DNA of 64,000 nucleotides from JAYFQE01 sp034927345 (GCA_034927345.1 JAYFQE010000008.1:1-64000); one strand, 5' to 3'; positions 1 to 8,657 are shown, counted from the first letter of the stretch. Made by a program: numbers and translations. Notes: generated by a model from the letters alone, not told the origin.

Positions 1-1
1 G

Positions 2-643
2 CCGTTTTCCAAAGACGCGCTGGGCTATGCCGAAAGCTTTTGCCGCATGGATTCCGTCCTTTGGAGCGTAACCGGATCGGGCGGGTTCCGTATTGGCAAC
101 GAAGAAGCGTTCATTTGCGAATTGGCGGAAAAATACCCCAATATCAAGGGCGCTTTCATGGACGACTTTTTTGGCCTTTATCTCGGCAAACCGAACGCTG
201 CGGAAGACATGCTTTCGGTGCTCAAACAGATACGTTCGGGTTTGGACAAGGCCAGCCGTCCGATGGAATTGTGGGTTACCTGGTATGCCAGCGAGTTATC
301 GTCGGTTGATCCCCGGCTGTTTGACTATATCGACGGCATAACCCTGTGGACGTGGAGTTATAAAGAATTGACGCTGGTACGGGAGCGTTATGAGAGCATT
401 GAAGCGCGCTTCCCCCGGCAAAAAAAGCTGCTTGGCATCTATATGCTGGATTATCCGTCCGGAGAACCTGTTCCGGACGACATGATGCGTCTGCAGTGTG
501 AGTTTGGCCTGGAAATGATGAAGCAAAAGCGTATGGACGGGCTGGTGTTTTTGACTAATTGTGTCATGGGCGTGGGCTTGCCCAGCGAATACTGGCTTCG
601 CAACTGGATCGATGAAGTGAAGAATGTTGAAATACCCGATTAA
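2..643 (+). CDS. Unrecognised protein, C-terminal part (TIM-barrel-like)
   Basis: The reading frame is open from the first bases of the window, so the start lies upstream; about 213 residues are visible. I do not recognise the family. The sequence alternates short hydrophobic strands with amphipathic helices (for example KGAFMDDFF, then GLVFLTNCVMG near the end), which resembles the second half of a TIM barrel. The MDDFF stretch could hold acidic active-site residues, but this is inference. No signal peptide or membrane segment is visible in this part. It is followed after 43 bases by a toroid protein with a GGAGG site, so it probably belongs to the same operon and may act on a carbohydrate. 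Confidence 0.5.
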   Translation, partial: PFSKDALGYAESFCRMDSVLWSVTGSGGFRIGNEEAFICELAEKYPNIKGAFMDDFFGLYLGKPNAAEDMLSVLKQIRSGLDKASRPMELWVTWYASELSSVDPRLFDYIDGITLWTWSYKELTLVRERYESIEARFPRQKKLLGIYMLDYPSGEPVPDDMMRLQCEFGLEMMKQKRMDGLVFLTNCVMGVGLPSEYWLRNWIDEVKNVEIPD

Positions 644-686
644 TTTTTTTAGAAGCACCTGATTACTATTTTAAGGAGGATCATAT

Positions 687-1724
687 ATGTCAAATCAGTA
701 TAAGACCCAGTGGAGCAAAGCTGAATTACAGGCTAAATTTGCGCGGGGCCGCCAGGCCATTCGGAAAGCAGTGGACTTCCAGTTGGGCTTTTTAGGGGAA
801 GACGGCAGTTATATCTGGGACGGTTATGCCTTCGACGCGTTTCATAAGCAGGCTTATTCCTGGAATCTGGTAGGCAACAACGAGGAGGCGCACCGCCTTC
901 TGAACTGGATCCGTGATACCCGTATCCGCCAAGACGGATCGTTGATCCTGACCGAGGATCCCAGCGACACCGTCAACAATGTCGACATTTATAAGCACTG
1001 TTGGACGGTTCAGGGCGCTCATCGTATGGGTCGCTTTGACGTTTCCTATCCTGTTTACAACTTCGTCAAGACCTGCGAGCGCCCCTGCGGCGGTTTTCCT
1101 TTGCAGAGAGCGATGAAGTACTGCCGCGCCATGACTACCGCGTGGGCCGGCGTAACCGCGGTCTACTTCAACGACATGGACTTGGCAAAACGCTGCGCCG
1201 ACTGGTGCATCAGCGTACAGGAGCAGCAGACCGATCCCGAAAAATACTACTTTATGACCGATGACGAAGGCAAGATCGCTCCGGACGGCGAATATATCGA
1301 CATCCACAAGACCAAGCAGTGCTATTGGGAGATCGGCTTCTCGATGATCCTGCTGGATCGTATGTACCAGATCACCGGAGACCGGAAATACCTGGACCAT
1401 GTCGGCCGGTGGCTGGACTTCCTCTGGACCTGCTCCGAGGACGTGTGGAGCTACTGGGGCAGCGGCAAAGCAGCGCAGGCCGCCGCCATGTACTACTCTT
1501 TTACAGGAGACGAACGCGGAATCGACGCCGCCTGCAACTTCATTGACTTTGTCGCGGATACTCAAGTCAAGATCAAAGATAAGAACGGCCTGTATGCGGG
1601 AGGTTTGTGGTACGAAGACGAACCCGACATTTTGCTGATCTATGTGGACCATGCGGCTTGCTTCTCAGGCTGGGTGCTGGACAGCATTGCTTACATTGAG
1701 TCCAGAATGGGTCTGCTGAAATAA
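687..1724 (+). CDS. Alpha/alpha-toroid (six-hairpin glycosidase-like) protein
   Basis: The 345-residue protein has no signal peptide. It is rich in Trp, Tyr and His and built of repeated helix pairs, with motifs such as GSYIWDGYAFDAF near residue 40, CYWEIGFSMILLDRMY around residue 212 and SGWVLDSIAYIE at the end. This pattern is typical of alpha/alpha-barrel folds used by unsaturated glucuronyl hydrolases, sugar epimerases and prenyltransferase-like proteins. No family-specific catalytic motif was recognised, so the substrate is unknown. The start follows AAGGAGGATCATAT. It lies between the partial first gene and an aminotransferase with gaps of 43 and 31 bases, which suggests a three-gene operon acting on a sugar or amino sugar. 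Confidence 0.55.
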   Translation: MSNQYKTQWSKAELQAKFARGRQAIRKAVDFQLGFLGEDGSYIWDGYAFDAFHKQAYSWNLVGNNEEAHRLLNWIRDTRIRQDGSLILTEDPSDTVNNVDIYKHCWTVQGAHRMGRFDVSYPVYNFVKTCERPCGGFPLQRAMKYCRAMTTAWAGVTAVYFNDMDLAKRCADWCISVQEQQTDPEKYYFMTDDEGKIAPDGEYIDIHKTKQCYWEIGFSMILLDRMYQITGDRKYLDHVGRWLDFLWTCSEDVWSYWGSGKAAQAAAMYYSFTGDERGIDAACNFIDFVADTQVKIKDKNGLYAGGLWYEDEPDILLIYVDHAACFSGWVLDSIAYIESRMGLLK

Positions 1725-1755
1725 ATCGGAAAAAGAAACGTTAGGAGAAATCAAA

Positions 1756-3204
1756 ATGAGCCATAATATACCCGAAAACATGAAAGCTTACATCCCGGAA
1801 GACATAGCAGAATATATCCCGGATTCCATCGATGAACTGAAGGCTTACGCGGTCAACCATATCTGCCCCCATTACATGTCCAATCCCGATCTGGACAACG
1901 ATCCCAAGATCTATGTCCGGAGCGAAGGCAATTACATCTATGATATCGAAGGCAACAAGTATCTGGACAGTTTCGCTTCTATTCTGACCACCATGTGTGG
2001 CCATAACAACAGTGAGATCATCGACAAAATTAAGGCGCAGTATGATGTTCTGGACTTTTTCCCCAACTTTGGCGATCACTATTGCATCCCCATGGTGGCG
2101 CTATCTAAAAAACTGGAAAAAATCGCGCCAAAAGGCCTGACCTCATTCTTCTATGTCAATTCCGGCTCCGAAGCCAATGAAACCGCCATCAAAGCCGCCT
2201 GGGCATATCATGTGGAAAACGGCGAGTCCGGACGCACCAAGGTCATTCACCGCCGCGGCTCCTATCACGGCACGACCGTCACCGTTACCGCCGCCTGCGG
2301 CCTGCCATGGTTCAACGAGAAGTACCCCAAGAATCCCGATATGCTGGAAGCGATGCCCGCTGACTGCAACCATTGCCAGTGCGATTGCAGCAAACGCTAC
2401 GGTACCTGCGGAATACAATGCCTTAAGGATCTGGAAAAGTTGATTTTAGACGAGGATCCCAAAACTATCTCCGCCATGATCATGGATCCGCTGCCCGGTT
2501 CCAACAGCGGCTATCCCGTCGCGCCTCAGGAGTACATGGAGGGTGTCCGCGCGCTGTGCGACAAATATGGTATTCTGCTGATCTTCGACGAGATCCAGTG
2601 CGGCTTTGCCAAGAGCGGAGAATGGTTTGTGGCTAATAACTACGGGATTACTCCCGATATACTGACCACCTCCAAAGCGCTGACCAACGGCTATATTCCT
2701 CTGGGCGTCTGCATGATGAAGCAGAAAATCTATGACCGCTTCCGCACCGGCACCAGCGAATTCCGCAGCGGTTCCACCTTCGGCGGACATAATGTCGCCT
2801 GCCGCGCGGCGATAGCCACCATCGACTACATAGAGAAGCATGATCTGCTGGCATACAGCCGCAAGCTCAGCGAGCGGATGCACGAAGGACTGAAGAAGCT
2901 GCAGGAGAAACACCCCATCCTGCTGCGCGTACAGGGGATGGGCATGATGTTCTCCCTGGAGCTGACCGCTAAAAAGGGCGAGTTTGTTCCCTTTGAGAGG
3001 CCCGGAACAGTCGGCGCCTTCATCAACCGGTGGTGTTATGAGAAGGAACACGCCATCATTCGCAACAATTGCTACAACAAGTGCGATATCGTCGTCTACT
3101 GCCCCGCGCTGACCTTCACAGAGCAAGAGATCGATACGCTTCTCGAAGCGCTGGATCATGCCTTTACGGCGGCCGAAGCCGAGTTCCATGTCGTCGCTGA
3201 CTGA
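1756..3204 (+). CDS. Class III PLP-dependent aminotransferase
   Basis: A cytosolic 482-residue enzyme of the acetylornithine/4-aminobutyrate aminotransferase class, transferring an amino group by PLP chemistry. The cofactor signature is clear: the IFDEIQCGF strand carries the PLP-ring Asp (D278), and TTSKALTNGYIPLG carries the Schiff-base Lys (K307). The upstream NSGSEANETAIK stretch is the phosphate-binding region. A cysteine-rich stretch near residues 198-216 (CNHCQCDC, then CGIQC) matches a Cys-rich segment also found in AGXT2-like members of the class. The start follows TTAGGAGAAATCAAA. Its operon partners suggest an amino-sugar or keto-sugar substrate, but the substrate cannot be read from the sequence. 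Confidence 0.9.
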   Translation: MSHNIPENMKAYIPEDIAEYIPDSIDELKAYAVNHICPHYMSNPDLDNDPKIYVRSEGNYIYDIEGNKYLDSFASILTTMCGHNNSEIIDKIKAQYDVLDFFPNFGDHYCIPMVALSKKLEKIAPKGLTSFFYVNSGSEANETAIKAAWAYHVENGESGRTKVIHRRGSYHGTTVTVTAACGLPWFNEKYPKNPDMLEAMPADCNHCQCDCSKRYGTCGIQCLKDLEKLILDEDPKTISAMIMDPLPGSNSGYPVAPQEYMEGVRALCDKYGILLIFDEIQCGFAKSGEWFVANNYGITPDILTTSKALTNGYIPLGVCMMKQKIYDRFRTGTSEFRSGSTFGGHNVACRAAIATIDYIEKHDLLAYSRKLSERMHEGLKKLQEKHPILLRVQGMGMMFSLELTAKKGEFVPFERPGTVGAFINRWCYEKEHAIIRNNCYNKCDIVVYCPALTFTEQEIDTLLEALDHAFTAAEAEFHVVAD

Positions 3205-3260
3205 TTAACGGAAAATGTAACAACAGATCAGGACCAATGATAATAAACAACTGCAACATG

Positions 3261-3303
3261 GCCTGCCGGCGGATACGATCAAGTTAAGGTTCCGCCGGCA
3301 GGC
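3261..3303. repeat. Perfect 13-bp inverted repeat (hairpin) after the aminotransferase
   Basis: The arms GCCTGCCGGCGGA (3261-3273) and TCCGCCGGCAGGC (3291-3303) are exact complements around a 17-base loop. No T-run follows on either strand, so it is not a canonical intrinsic terminator. It may end the upstream operon or stabilise its 3' end. Confidence 0.6.
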
Positions 3304-3380
3304 TGAATTACATTCATGCAAGATCCATTCCGGCAATCGATTACCGATAGCCGAATCAGAAAAATCATTAAGGAGTTGTT

Positions 3381-4388
3381 ATGATAAAAGCAGTATTCAT
3401 GTCGCAAGGATATAACAAAGATTTGATCGATCAGGTGTATTCTGTTGAATGTATACGACAAATTAATGAATACGCCGAAATATATTCCGAATTGGTAGAC
3501 AAGGAAAATCTGGAAAAGAATAAAGCGTATCTGAAAAACGTTGAAGTTATTTTTTCAACATGGGGTATGCCGGAATTAACCGGCGATGAGATTCAACGTT
3601 ATTTTCCGTGTCTTAAAACAGTATTTTATGCTGCCGGCAGCGTTCAGGATTTCGCGCGTCCTTTTCTGGAGAAAGGCATAACGATTGTCAGCGCCTGGGC
3701 TGCAAATGCCGTGCCTGTGGCGGAATACACCTTGGCTCAGATCATTTTGGCCAATAAGGGATTCACCCAAAATGCTATTAAAGCTAAAAAAGATTATCAG
3801 TCGGCAAGAGACTATTCAAAAACCTTTCCCGGAAATTATTCAATAAAAGTCGGCATACTTGGAGCGGGTATGATCGGTAAAAAAGTGATTGAGCTTTTGA
3901 AGCCTTTTAATCTTGCCGTGATGGTTTACGATCCTTTTCTTTCCGGCGAAGCGGCAGATCAATTAGGGGTAATGAAGGGCTCGCTTGAAGAAGTGTTTTC
4001 ACAATGCCAGACGATAACCAACCATATTGCCAATCTCCCTGCCACGATCGGTATGCTCAATGGAGTACATTTTGATAAAATGCTGCCCAATGCGACATTT
4101 ATCAATACTGGGCGCGGCGCTCAGGTTGTTGAAAAAGATTTAATCCATGCGCTCAAAGCGGTCCCGACCAGAACGGCCATACTCGACGTGACTGATCCGG
4201 AACCACCGTTATGCGGCAGCGAATTGCTGAAAATGGAGAATGTAATCATCACATCCCACATCGCCGGCAGTATGGAGCGAGAAGTGGAGCGTATGGGCTG
4301 CTATATGGCTGATGAGTTTGTTCGCTATGTAACAGGAGGTGCTCTTCAGTACAATGTGACGTTAAAAATGTTGGAAACAATGGCATAA
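3381..4388 (+). CDS. D-isomer-specific 2-hydroxyacid dehydrogenase
   Basis: The 335-residue NAD(P)-dependent oxidoreductase interconverts a 2-keto acid and a 2-hydroxy acid. The Rossmann fingerprint GILGAGMIG lies near residues 159-167. The family's catalytic triad is visible: Arg in NTGRGAQVVEKD, Glu in DVTDPEPP, and His in ITSHIAGS. The start follows AAGGAGTTGTT. It is separated from the aminotransferase by 176 bases containing a strong hairpin, and its codon use is more AT-rich than genes 1-3, so it may be a separate transcription unit. Substrate specificity (glycerate, phosphoglycerate, lactate or other) cannot be decided. Confidence 0.88.
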   Translation: MIKAVFMSQGYNKDLIDQVYSVECIRQINEYAEIYSELVDKENLEKNKAYLKNVEVIFSTWGMPELTGDEIQRYFPCLKTVFYAAGSVQDFARPFLEKGITIVSAWAANAVPVAEYTLAQIILANKGFTQNAIKAKKDYQSARDYSKTFPGNYSIKVGILGAGMIGKKVIELLKPFNLAVMVYDPFLSGEAADQLGVMKGSLEEVFSQCQTITNHIANLPATIGMLNGVHFDKMLPNATFINTGRGAQVVEKDLIHALKAVPTRTAILDVTDPEPPLCGSELLKMENVIITSHIAGSMEREVERMGCYMADEFVRYVTGGALQYNVTLKMLETMA

Positions 4389-4443
4389 CCGAGAGAACGG
4401 GCAAATTTTAATACAATTCAACTGCAATCCACTTGCTGTTCAC

Positions 4444-4824
4444 TTGTCAATGTCAACCTGGATTCAGACAATGATAAATGAGGGTTCTTTTGGCGAGAGT
4501 CTGAACAGCGGCACGTATACGTCGACGAAAGCAGATGAAAACGCCATTCGAGCCGAAGGTACGGTAACCGCATCATTATCCGGCGTCGCCGTATCCAAAA
4601 CATCGGGCGCTGCGTCCAGCAGCGACGCCAGCAGCTTTTATGGCCTTAATGCTGCGGTCCTGGCTATGGACAGCGCGATCTTGAATATCGCCGGCGGTTA
4701 CTCTCGACGCTTCAAGCACCTGGACTCTGACCGCCGACAGCTATATAACCGCCTTCAATGGCGATCTGGATCATGTTATCCTTAACGGATTTACACTCTA
4801 TGTCAACGGATCTGCAGTAAAATA
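4444..4824 (+). pseudogene. Remnant of a beta-helix surface protein, internally deleted and frameshifted
   Basis: From 4444 the frame encodes a Ser/Thr/Ala-rich beta-repeat stretch (GTYTSTKADENAIRAEGTV, then SSFYGLNAAVLAMD) of the sort found in Firmicute secreted repeat proteins. Between about 4693 and 4718 the coding signal jumps by one base into frame 2, where VTLDASSTWTLTADSYIT continues to TLYVNGSAVK and a stop at 4822-4824; this is how the C-terminus of such proteins looks. The long central repeat region and the signal peptide are missing. The reading is of a deletion remnant, not a functional gene. The staying frame 1 product ends at 4785. Confidence 0.65.
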
Positions 4825-4861
4825 AATGACAGGATCATGTGTGAAGAAGGAGGCCTCCCGG

Positions 4862-5755
4862 ATGTCTATTCATTTCCGAAATTATACCAAACAAGCAGGC
4901 ATAACAGACGATTACGCTCAAGTCAGAGCATTTTTAATCCAATTGGGGTATGCGGAATTTACCTATGCGCGATGGGATTGGATGGCTACGCATAGCTGCC
5001 TGGATAAGTCTGCTGTCGGCAGAATCGGCATATGGGAGGATAATCATACACTGATCGGCATAGCAACCTTCGATTGCCGGCTCGGTGAAGCTTTTTGCCT
5101 AACATTGCCGGAATATTCATCCTTAAAAAAGGAAATGCTGCTGTATGCGAAGAATCATTTGTCAAGGGACGATCAGTTCAGTATTGTCATATCGGACAAG
5201 GATTATCACTTTCAGGACATAGCGGCCGATCTTGGATTCACAGCTACAGCTGAAAGAGAATATGATGCGGTTTTTTATCTTGATAAAACGTCTGCAGCAT
5301 ATCAAATTCCTGAAGGATTTCACATAACATCGATAAAGGATACTTTTGACCTTTATCAATATAGACGGGTATTATATAAAGGATTTAATCATGAATTGAA
5401 CGGTGAAGGCGAATTCCGCTTTTCTGAAAAGGATGAACAAGAAGCCAGAGACGAGATGATTCGCCCTAATGTTGATTTAAACATAAAAATTGCCGCAGTA
5501 TCGCCAGAGGGCAATTTCGTTTCCTATTGCGGCATGTGGTATGATCCTGACGGCGGTTATGCCGTGATAGAACCGGTTGCAACAGATCCGGCATACCGCA
5601 GAATGGGTTTGGGGAAAGCTGTCGTATTGGAAGGTATCCGGCGGGTTGGCCGTCTGGGAGCAAATACGGCATTGGTCGGGTCATCACAGCAGTTTTATTA
5701 TCAAATCGGCCTGCGTCCCTTTGCTACATCAACGTTATGGAAACTGAAAAAATAG
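4862..5755 (+). CDS. GNAT family N-acetyltransferase
   Basis: A 297-residue cytosolic acetyl-CoA-dependent acyltransferase. The GNAT core lies at the C-terminal end: the strand AVIEPVATDPAYRRMGLGKAV holds the acetyl-CoA pyrophosphate-binding R-x-x-G-x-G/A loop, followed by the helix and final strand ALVGSSQQFYYQIGL. The N-terminal half is a diverged, GNAT-like region. The ATG at 4862 is preferred over an in-frame ATG at 4826, because AAGGAGG lies 8 bases before it. The substrate is unknown. Confidence 0.85.
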   Translation: MSIHFRNYTKQAGITDDYAQVRAFLIQLGYAEFTYARWDWMATHSCLDKSAVGRIGIWEDNHTLIGIATFDCRLGEAFCLTLPEYSSLKKEMLLYAKNHLSRDDQFSIVISDKDYHFQDIAADLGFTATAEREYDAVFYLDKTSAAYQIPEGFHITSIKDTFDLYQYRRVLYKGFNHELNGEGEFRFSEKDEQEARDEMIRPNVDLNIKIAAVSPEGNFVSYCGMWYDPDGGYAVIEPVATDPAYRRMGLGKAVVLEGIRRVGRLGANTALVGSSQQFYYQIGLRPFATSTLWKLKK

Positions 5756-5833
5756 AGAAAACGCCTGTGTCGGCAACAGAGATCGAGCTCCAGAATTTAT
5801 CATTTAGAATACAATAAATATTTACGTCAGCTA

Positions 5834-5861
5834 TTGACAAACATTGACTACTATATATAAA
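5834..5861 (+). promoter_or_regulatory. Promoter of the PadR operon
   Basis: TTGACA (5834-5839), a 16-base spacer and TATAAA (5856-5861) form a good sigma-A promoter. The PadR start codon lies about 55 bases downstream of the -10 box. Confidence 0.7.
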
Positions 5862-5876
5862 CTAATAGTAGTCAAT
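5843..5876. promoter_or_regulatory. Palindromic operator overlapping the PadR promoter
   Basis: ATTGACTACTA (5843-5853) and TAGTAGTCAAT (5866-5876) are exact 11-base complements separated by 12 bases, and they straddle the -10 box. PadR repressors typically bind such dyads and control their own operon, so this is a probable autoregulatory site. Confidence 0.7.
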
Positions 5877-5915
5877 GGCGTGTATTCTTTATTGTTTAAT
5901 GAGGAGGTAAATCAT

Positions 5916-6245
5916 TTGAATGCTCAGTACAAGAAGGGCGTACTGGAACTGTGTGTGCTTTCGCTTCTGATTCGATGCGACCGTTACGGGTATGAGATTT
6001 CGGAATACCTGTCAAAACATATCGACATCGCAGATGGTACGGTTTATCCGATTCTGAAAAAGTTGAAGAACGATGGTTTGGTAACCACATACCTGCAGGA
6101 AGAAAGCGGAGGACCGCCAAGAAAATATTATTCCCTGACAAAACTCGGAAGGGATACTTACAAAACGGATAAGGAAGAATATTTAAATTTCGCAAATACG
6201 ATTGAAACGCTATTGGAGGAGGATGATATTAATGACAAAAAATGA
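5916..6245 (+). CDS. PadR family transcriptional regulator
   Basis: The protein is about 109 residues, the usual size of short PadR repressors. The winged-helix core is clear: YKKGVLELCVLSLL, then RYGYEISEYL, then ADGTVYPILKKLKNDGLV and PPRKYYSLTKLG. The TTG start at 5916 is chosen because GAGGAGGT lies just upstream and the conserved domain begins there; an in-frame ATG at 5844 would lie inside the operator. The gene overlaps the following DUF1700 gene by 14 bases, a standard PadR-DUF1700 pairing. It probably represses its own operon through the palindrome at 5843-5876. Confidence 0.92.
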   Translation: MNAQYKKGVLELCVLSLLIRCDRYGYEISEYLSKHIDIADGTVYPILKKLKNDGLVTTYLQEESGGPPRKYYSLTKLGRDTYKTDKEEYLNFANTIETLLEEDDINDKK

Positions 6246-6942
6246 GTATTTATCTCAGCTCAGATTTGAGTTAAATAGGAATAAAATAACTGAATCTGAG
6301 GATATAATCGGAGAATACGAACAACATTTCGCCTTTAAACTGGCAGATGGCTTCACTGAGGAGGAAATAGCTGCGAAACTCGGTTCGCCGGTAACCATCG
6401 CGGCACAGTTCGCAAGCGATGAGCAGGAGAAAAATCCCAGATCCGGCGGTAAGGTGTTTATGACTATAGCCATGTCGTTTGCCGCTGTATTTGCAATAAC
6501 GGCGTATGTCCTGTTTTTTGTCTGGACGGTCGCGGTTTATGCTTCCTCGTTGGTGTCGGCGGGTATTGGCGTCGTTTTGATCGGTCATTTCAATATAGCA
6601 GGATTAATACCGTATATGCCCTATCCCAGCGCATTGATATTTGGCGTTTGCTTTCTGGCATTTGCTGTATTTCTCGCCGCAGGAGCATATTATTTCTTTG
6701 TCTATACCAAACAAATTGTGAAGGCAAGTATCCGGTGGCACAGAAACGTGATTTCCGGCAATCCGCTGCCGCCTCTGCCATGGAATCCGCAGTTTGCCGT
6801 AAAAACAGGAAGAAGATTGCGTACGGTCTTGCTATGGTCGGCGACCGTATTCGGAACAACGTTTATGCTCGCAATGATCGTATCGCAAGTACTCTCCGGC
6901 GCATGGGGATTCTGGCACGCCTGGAATTGGTTCGTGAATTAG
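6232..6942 (+). CDS. DUF1700 (HAAS) membrane protein
   Basis: A 236-residue membrane protein. The N-terminal 65 residues (MTKNEYLSQLRFEL, DIIGEYEQHF, GFTEEEIAAKLGSP) match the helical DUF1700/HAAS domain that accompanies PadR regulators. Four or so hydrophobic segments follow, at roughly residues 78-112, 125-160 and 205-230. The start has GGAGGAGG upstream and overlaps the padR 3' end. Members of this family are thought to act with their PadR partner in envelope-stress signalling; the exact role here is inferred from context only. Confidence 0.85.
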   Translation: MTKNEYLSQLRFELNRNKITESEDIIGEYEQHFAFKLADGFTEEEIAAKLGSPVTIAAQFASDEQEKNPRSGGKVFMTIAMSFAAVFAITAYVLFFVWTVAVYASSLVSAGIGVVLIGHFNIAGLIPYMPYPSALIFGVCFLAFAVFLAAGAYYFFVYTKQIVKASIRWHRNVISGNPLPPLPWNPQFAVKTGRRLRTVLLWSATVFGTTFMLAMIVSQVLSGAWGFWHAWNWFVN

Positions 6943-6953
6943 AGGATATAAAA

Positions 6954-7814
6954 ATGAAGACTATTGTTGTTACCGGCGCTACTTCCGGTATCGGTCTGGA
7001 AACAGTTCGCATATTGATCCGCAAAGGCTTCTTTGTCATTGGTATCGGTCATAGTGAGGCAAATTGCGAACGGGCCAAAGCGAGTATATTATCTGAGAAA
7101 CCAGACGTCCCGATAACCTATTTTGCGGCCGATCTGATGCAGCAGCGGGAAGTTCTCCGGGTGACGGAAGAAATCGCCGCTTTTGTGAACGTCAATTGTA
7201 AGGGTGAGTTGTACGCGCTGATTAATAATGCAGGCTGTGTTCGCAGTTGGTATATGACAACTGATGAGGGATATGAGCAGCAATTCGCCCTCAACCATCT
7301 TGCGGGTTTTCTTCTGACCTATGGACTGTTGTCCTTCCTGAAGAAAGCGAACGGCAGGGTCATCATGACCGGCAGTGAATCACATAAAGGGATAAAGGTA
7401 CATTGGGATGATATTATGTTGCATCGCGGCTACAATCCGCTAACTGCCTATAAACAATCAAAACTGTGTAACCTTTTATTTGCCAAAGGGTTGAACGACC
7501 GCTGCGCTGCGCCGGAATGCCGCGCTTATGTCGTTGACCCCGGTCTTGTAAACACCAATATAGGCAATAAAGAAACGGGCAAACTTGTCAATTATATCTG
7601 GACACTTCGCAAACGACAAGGCGTATCGCCGGCCATACCGGCGGAAACTTATGCGTTCTTGTGTGAGCAGGAGCATCTTCCAGAGGGACTTTATTATTAC
7701 CTTTGCAAAGAAAGAAATTTCAGCAAACAGGTTACTTGTGAAAACGCGGATCGGCTTTTTACACTCAGCGAACGCCTGTGTGGCATTCATTATAATAGAG
7801 AGGGAAAAGAATGA
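6954..7814 (+). CDS. Short-chain dehydrogenase/reductase (first of a pair)
   Basis: A 286-residue NAD(P)H-dependent oxidoreductase. It begins MKTIVVTGATSGIG, the TGxxxGxG cofactor loop, followed by the NNAG motif (ALINNAGCVR) near residue 88 and the catalytic YKQSK motif (Tyr-x-x-x-Lys) near residue 163. The domain resembles retinol-dehydrogenase/WW-oxidoreductase-like SDRs. The start lies 11 bases after the DUF1700 stop with AGAGGATATAAAA upstream. Its stop overlaps the next SDR start (ATGA), so the two are translationally coupled. Confidence 0.88.
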   Translation: MKTIVVTGATSGIGLETVRILIRKGFFVIGIGHSEANCERAKASILSEKPDVPITYFAADLMQQREVLRVTEEIAAFVNVNCKGELYALINNAGCVRSWYMTTDEGYEQQFALNHLAGFLLTYGLLSFLKKANGRVIMTGSESHKGIKVHWDDIMLHRGYNPLTAYKQSKLCNLLFAKGLNDRCAAPECRAYVVDPGLVNTNIGNKETGKLVNYIWTLRKRQGVSPAIPAETYAFLCEQEHLPEGLYYYLCKERNFSKQVTCENADRLFTLSERLCGIHYNREGKE

Positions 7815-8623
7815 ACGTGCTGATTACCGGCGCAGCCGGCGGCCTTGGCCGGGCTTTTTCGTCTGAGTGCGGCCACCGCGGTTATAATCTCTTTCTGACC
7901 GATGTTAATCAGGATGGCTTATTCTGCATCCAGCGCGGCCTGGAACGGCAATTCGGCATCACGGTTACGGCGAAGGCCTGCGACCTTACCAGCGCCGAAA
8001 GCGTGGACGAAATGTTGGCTGTCATAGACCGGCACAATATTCGTTTCGATATGCTTTTAAATGTTGCGGGATTGGATTTCGAGGGCGGTTTCATGGGGCG
8101 TGAACGGGAAAAAATCGTTAAAATCGTAACACTCAACGATGCCGCGACCTTGCGTATCACACATGCTATATTAGAGCGCCGCAGACCGGGTAAGCACTTC
8201 ACGATAGTCTTTGTTTCCAGCCTTGCGTCCCTGTTTCCCATGCCGCTCAAGGCAACCTACGCCGCTTCCAAACGATTCCTGCTGGACTTTGCGACATCAC
8301 TGCGGCAGGAATTGAAAAATCAGGATGCGAATGCCATAGCCCTCTGCCCTGGAGGAATGGTCACGACGAGAGAAGCAATGGAAGGTATAGCCGCACAGGG
8401 CTTCTGGGGCGACGCGACGACAAATCCGCTGGAAGTCATCGCCCGCAAAACGCTTGACCGCGCGCTGAAGGGTAAAGGAATTTATGTGCCGGGGGGTCTT
8501 AATCGGATGCTTTCATTCTTCGGGAAAATCGTTCCCCGTTCTTGTGTAGCGGCAGTGGTCTATTGGAGATGGCGCCAGGCACAAGAACATGGGTTGAATT
8601 CAACAGCCTCACATATGATATAA
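7811..8623 (+). CDS. Short-chain dehydrogenase/reductase (second of a pair)
   Basis: A 270-residue SDR enzyme. The cofactor loop TGAAGGLG is at the N-terminus, LLNVAGLDFEG replaces the usual NNAG, the catalytic Ser lies in VFVSSLASL, and Tyr/Lys lie in TYAASK. It resembles the DltE-like SDRs that act on lipids or steroids, but the substrate is not visible. It overlaps the upstream SDR by four bases and closes the PadR-DUF1700-SDR-SDR operon. Two tandem SDRs under a PadR repressor suggests a redox pair acting on one inducer-type compound; that is inference. Confidence 0.88.
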   Translation: MNVLITGAAGGLGRAFSSECGHRGYNLFLTDVNQDGLFCIQRGLERQFGITVTAKACDLTSAESVDEMLAVIDRHNIRFDMLLNVAGLDFEGGFMGREREKIVKIVTLNDAATLRITHAILERRRPGKHFTIVFVSSLASLFPMPLKATYAASKRFLLDFATSLRQELKNQDANAIALCPGGMVTTREAMEGIAAQGFWGDATTNPLEVIARKTLDRALKGKGIYVPGGLNRMLSFFGKIVPRSCVAAVVYWRWRQAQEHGLNSTASHMI

Positions 8624-8657
8624 ACTTCACCGTGACATGAGCTTCAAATTATCTCAC

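Noticed and set aside
792..1652. Long minus-strand open frame opposite the first toroid gene
   Set aside because: It is the complement of a well-supported plus-strand gene with a proper ribosome-binding site; GC-rich codon use creates such shadows.
2320..2430. Cys-rich stretch in the aminotransferase as a novel metal site
   Set aside because: A comparable Cys-rich segment is common in AGXT2-like class III aminotransferases, so it is not distinctive.
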